Shown in pieces: positions 62,475-64,000 of a stretch of DNA of 64,000 nucleotides. Numbering within the stretch: position 1 is the stretch's first letter; each line of letters opens with the position of its first letter. Origin of the DNA: Nitrospirota bacterium (lineage in GTDB: Bacteria; Nitrospirota; Thermodesulfovibrionia; Thermodesulfovibrionales; JdFR-88); assembly GCA_021825295.1 (NCBI GenBank), contig JAKAHV010000014.1:1-64000 (forward strand). The letters are read 5' to 3'. The notes under the pieces are model-generated. The model did no database searches, was not told the origin of the DNA, and was given only the letters and a program-made list of their open reading frames with translations. A program made the translations under genes and the position numbers.

Positions 62475-62747
62475 TTATCCGTTTTTTATCTTGAAGACAA
62501 CTATTATCGTCCCCAGGACAAAAGAGACGATGTTGGTCACGACGATGGGCGCGGAGCTTATGGAGATGCCGTACAGCACCCAGAGAAAGAGCCCTGAGCA
62601 GAGGGTGACGAACATGCCGGCTGAGATGTCGCGGGTGGATTTTGATCTCCATGTCTTTACGACCTGGGGCAGGTAGGCCAGCGTGGTCAGCGTGCCGGCC
62701 GCGAACCCCAAAAGCGTTGTCCAGCCCATCTGGCTTATCTTAAGCAA
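62475..62747 (-). CDS. SemiSWEET (MtN3/PQ-loop) transporter
   Basis: 90 aa with three membrane helices. The PQ motif is in AYLPQVVKTWRSKST, followed by DISAGMFVTLCSGLFLWVLYG. SemiSWEETs form dimers that move sugars or other small solutes by facilitated diffusion. The start is TTG within the end of the symporter gene, after GAGAGG; an ATG six codons later is an alternative. Probably co-transcribed with the symporter. Confidence 0.88.
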   Translation of the reverse strand: MLKISQMGWTTLLGFAAGTLTTLAYLPQVVKTWRSKSTRDISAGMFVTLCSGLFLWVLYGISISSAPIVVTNIVSFVLGTIIVVFKIKNG

Positions 62748-64000
62748 ACGAGACCTCTCTCAGGAGCCGCAAACCCGCGGCAAAGGCGGCGGCAAGCCAC
62801 AGGAAACCGGGCAGATAAAAACCGAGCACCACTTTCCCAAGCCCCAGCGTGAGGCCCACAAGGAAAACGCACCCATAGACCCACTGCGCGAATGCGCCGG
62901 AAAAAACACCCGGTCCCGTGTGATAAAGCCCGGCCTTCACCGGCCCCCAGCCGGGGCCGCCGGGGTTCGCCCTCATGTAAAACTCTCTCAGTTTCTCCAT
63001 GGCCACGGGCTTGGTCAGCAGGGTAACCAGGACCCATACGACCGTGGAGAACCCTATTATCATCGAAAGCCTCAAATAGTACGGCGTATGGCCGAATGCC
63101 CTGCTCGAATAAACTACGGCCGTGGACAGGCTGGACGCCACCACGGCCGATATCTCGCTCCAGGCGTTGATCCTCCACCAGAACCATCTCATTATGTAAA
63201 CCAGCCCCGTGCCGGAGCCGAAGGCGATCAGGAACTTGAAGACCCCGATTATCGAGGAGACGTTGGCGGTAATGACCGCGGTGACCGCCGAGAGCACCAG
63301 CACGATGATCCTTGCCACCTTTATGTAATGCCTGTCATCCGCGCCGGGCTTTATGAACGGCTTGTAGAAATCGTTCACAAAATACGCTGATGAGAGGTTC
63401 AGGTAGGTGCCGAGGCTGGACATGAAGGCGGCGAAGAAGGAGGCGAGCATGAGGCCCCTGAGGCCCTCGGGCAGAAGGTCCATCATCATCCTGGGATAGA
63501 CGGCCTCGTTGTCGGAGAAGGCCGGGTACAGCACCATGCTGGCAAGGGCCGCGATCACCCACGGCCAGGTCCTCAGGGCGAAGGTGGCCACGTTGAAGTA
63601 GAGCGTCGCAAAAAAGCTCTGCCTCTCGTCCCTGGAGGAGGCCATGCGCTGCACTATGATCCCGCCCCCGTCGGAAGAATATTTTGACCACCAGCTGAGC
63701 GAGATATACCCCAGAAACGCCATGAACGCCGCGCTTCCGGCCCCCGGGAAGAAATCCATCACTCGGGCCGGCAAAACGGCCTTTATGTGGGAAAGCCCTC
63801 CGGCCTTGCCGTCGGCGGCCACGGCAAGCACGACCGCGCCCGTCATGGCTATGGCGAACTGGAAGAAATCGGTCAGCACCACACCCCAGTAGCCCGACAG
63901 CATGGTGTAGAGGATCGTCACACCGCTTGAGATCACGATGCTCTCCCACTTGCCCCAGCCAAGCACCGTGTCCATTATCTTCGACATGGCCAGTATGACC
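62740..64000 (-). CDS. Sodium:solute symporter family protein (N-terminus outside window)
   Basis: At least 419 residues, still open at the right edge, so the first part is missing. About nine to ten membrane segments remain. SSS-family blocks include LYTMLSGYWGVVLTDFFQFA, FLGYISLSWWSKYSSDGGG, MLASFFAAFMSSLGTYLNLSS (sodium-site Ser pair) and VIGFSTVVWVLVTLLTKP. The substrate is not evident. It precedes the SemiSWEET gene with an 8-nt overlap. Confidence 0.9.
   Translation of the reverse strand, partial: VILAMSKIMDTVLGWGKWESIVISSGVTILYTMLSGYWGVVLTDFFQFAIAMTGAVVLAVAADGKAGGLSHIKAVLPARVMDFFPGAGSAAFMAFLGYISLSWWSKYSSDGGGIIVQRMASSRDERQSFFATLYFNVATFALRTWPWVIAALASMVLYPAFSDNEAVYPRMMMDLLPEGLRGLMLASFFAAFMSSLGTYLNLSSAYFVNDFYKPFIKPGADDRHYIKVARIIVLVLSAVTAVITANVSSIIGVFKFLIAFGSGTGLVYIMRWFWWRINAWSEISAVVASSLSTAVVYSSRAFGHTPYYLRLSMIIGFSTVVWVLVTLLTKPVAMEKLREFYMRANPGGPGWGPVKAGLYHTGPGVFSGAFAQWVYGCVFLVGLTLGLGKVVLGFYLPGFLWLAAAFAAGLRLLREVSFA

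Overview
The window looks like chromosomal DNA of a motile, Gram-negative, probably anaerobic or oxygen-sensitive bacterium. It has outer-membrane efflux and lipoprotein genes, a CheD/CheR/CheB chemotaxis operon, a flavodiiron oxygen reductase, a ferredoxin-fused electron transfer flavoprotein and a di-haem peroxidase. Gene content and order (cheY-STAS-cheA-mcp-cheW-cheR-cheD-cheB; ilvC-psd-pssA-leuA; a TPR protein beside an ExeA-like ATPase) recall deltaproteobacterial and Nitrospirota genomes. This is a judgement from memory of such genomes, not from a search. Composition is fairly GC-rich, short ATGA/GTGA overlaps between genes are common, and several starts are TTG, GTG or apparently CTG. 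No tRNA, rRNA or CRISPR array was recognised.

Layout. 1-9140: a nine-gene chemotaxis operon read leftwards, with a FliA-like promoter upstream; at the left edge is the first 13 codons of another leftward gene. 9.2-12.8 kb: a repeat element, a DUF4382 lipoprotein and a small operon of an isochorismatase-like hydrolase plus an outer-membrane protein. 12.8-18.5 kb: a tripartite RND efflux operon. 18.6-22.8 kb: ferritin-like protein, cytochrome c peroxidase, DHA2 drug exporter and Hsp20. 23-29.5 kb: signal transduction (binding protein plus hybrid kinase; an unknown helical protein plus a protoglobin-coupled kinase-like protein), with an SprT-like gene between. 29.5-35.8 kb: mutL, an APS-kinase-like gene, a flavodiiron/flavoprotein operon and a transposon-scarred intergenic island. 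35.7-41.3 kb: leftward mdh-ndk-acd-etfB-etfA-fabD. 41.5-46.8 kb: a frameshifted CCA-adding-enzyme gene, then ilvC-psd-pssA-leuA. 46.9-53.3 kb: VapBC, a diguanylate cyclase with a large hybrid kinase, and an outer-membrane protein. 53.4-59.3 kb: thiD, radA, a lipoprotein, an ExeA-like ATPase and a TPR protein. 59.4-61.7 kb: an isc operon (iscR-tusA-like-iscS-iscU). 61.8-64 kb: a LuxR-type regulator, a SemiSWEET and a sodium:solute symporter cut by the window edge.

Most notable observations: (i) the cysteine desulfurase has Glu where the PLP-binding Lys should be, although its Cys loop and its IscU and IscR partners look intact; (ii) several short non-autonomous elements with terminal inverted repeats lie against the stop codons of host genes, and one has a perfect 9-bp target duplication; (iii) the globin-coupled kinase lacks the phosphoacceptor His; (iv) phosphatidylserine decarboxylase has Ser-Ser at the usual Gly-Ser self-cleavage site; (v) thiD has a near-consensus promoter placed so that its mRNA should be leaderless, behind a CRP/FNR-like palindrome; (vi) the cca gene is split by one extra base.
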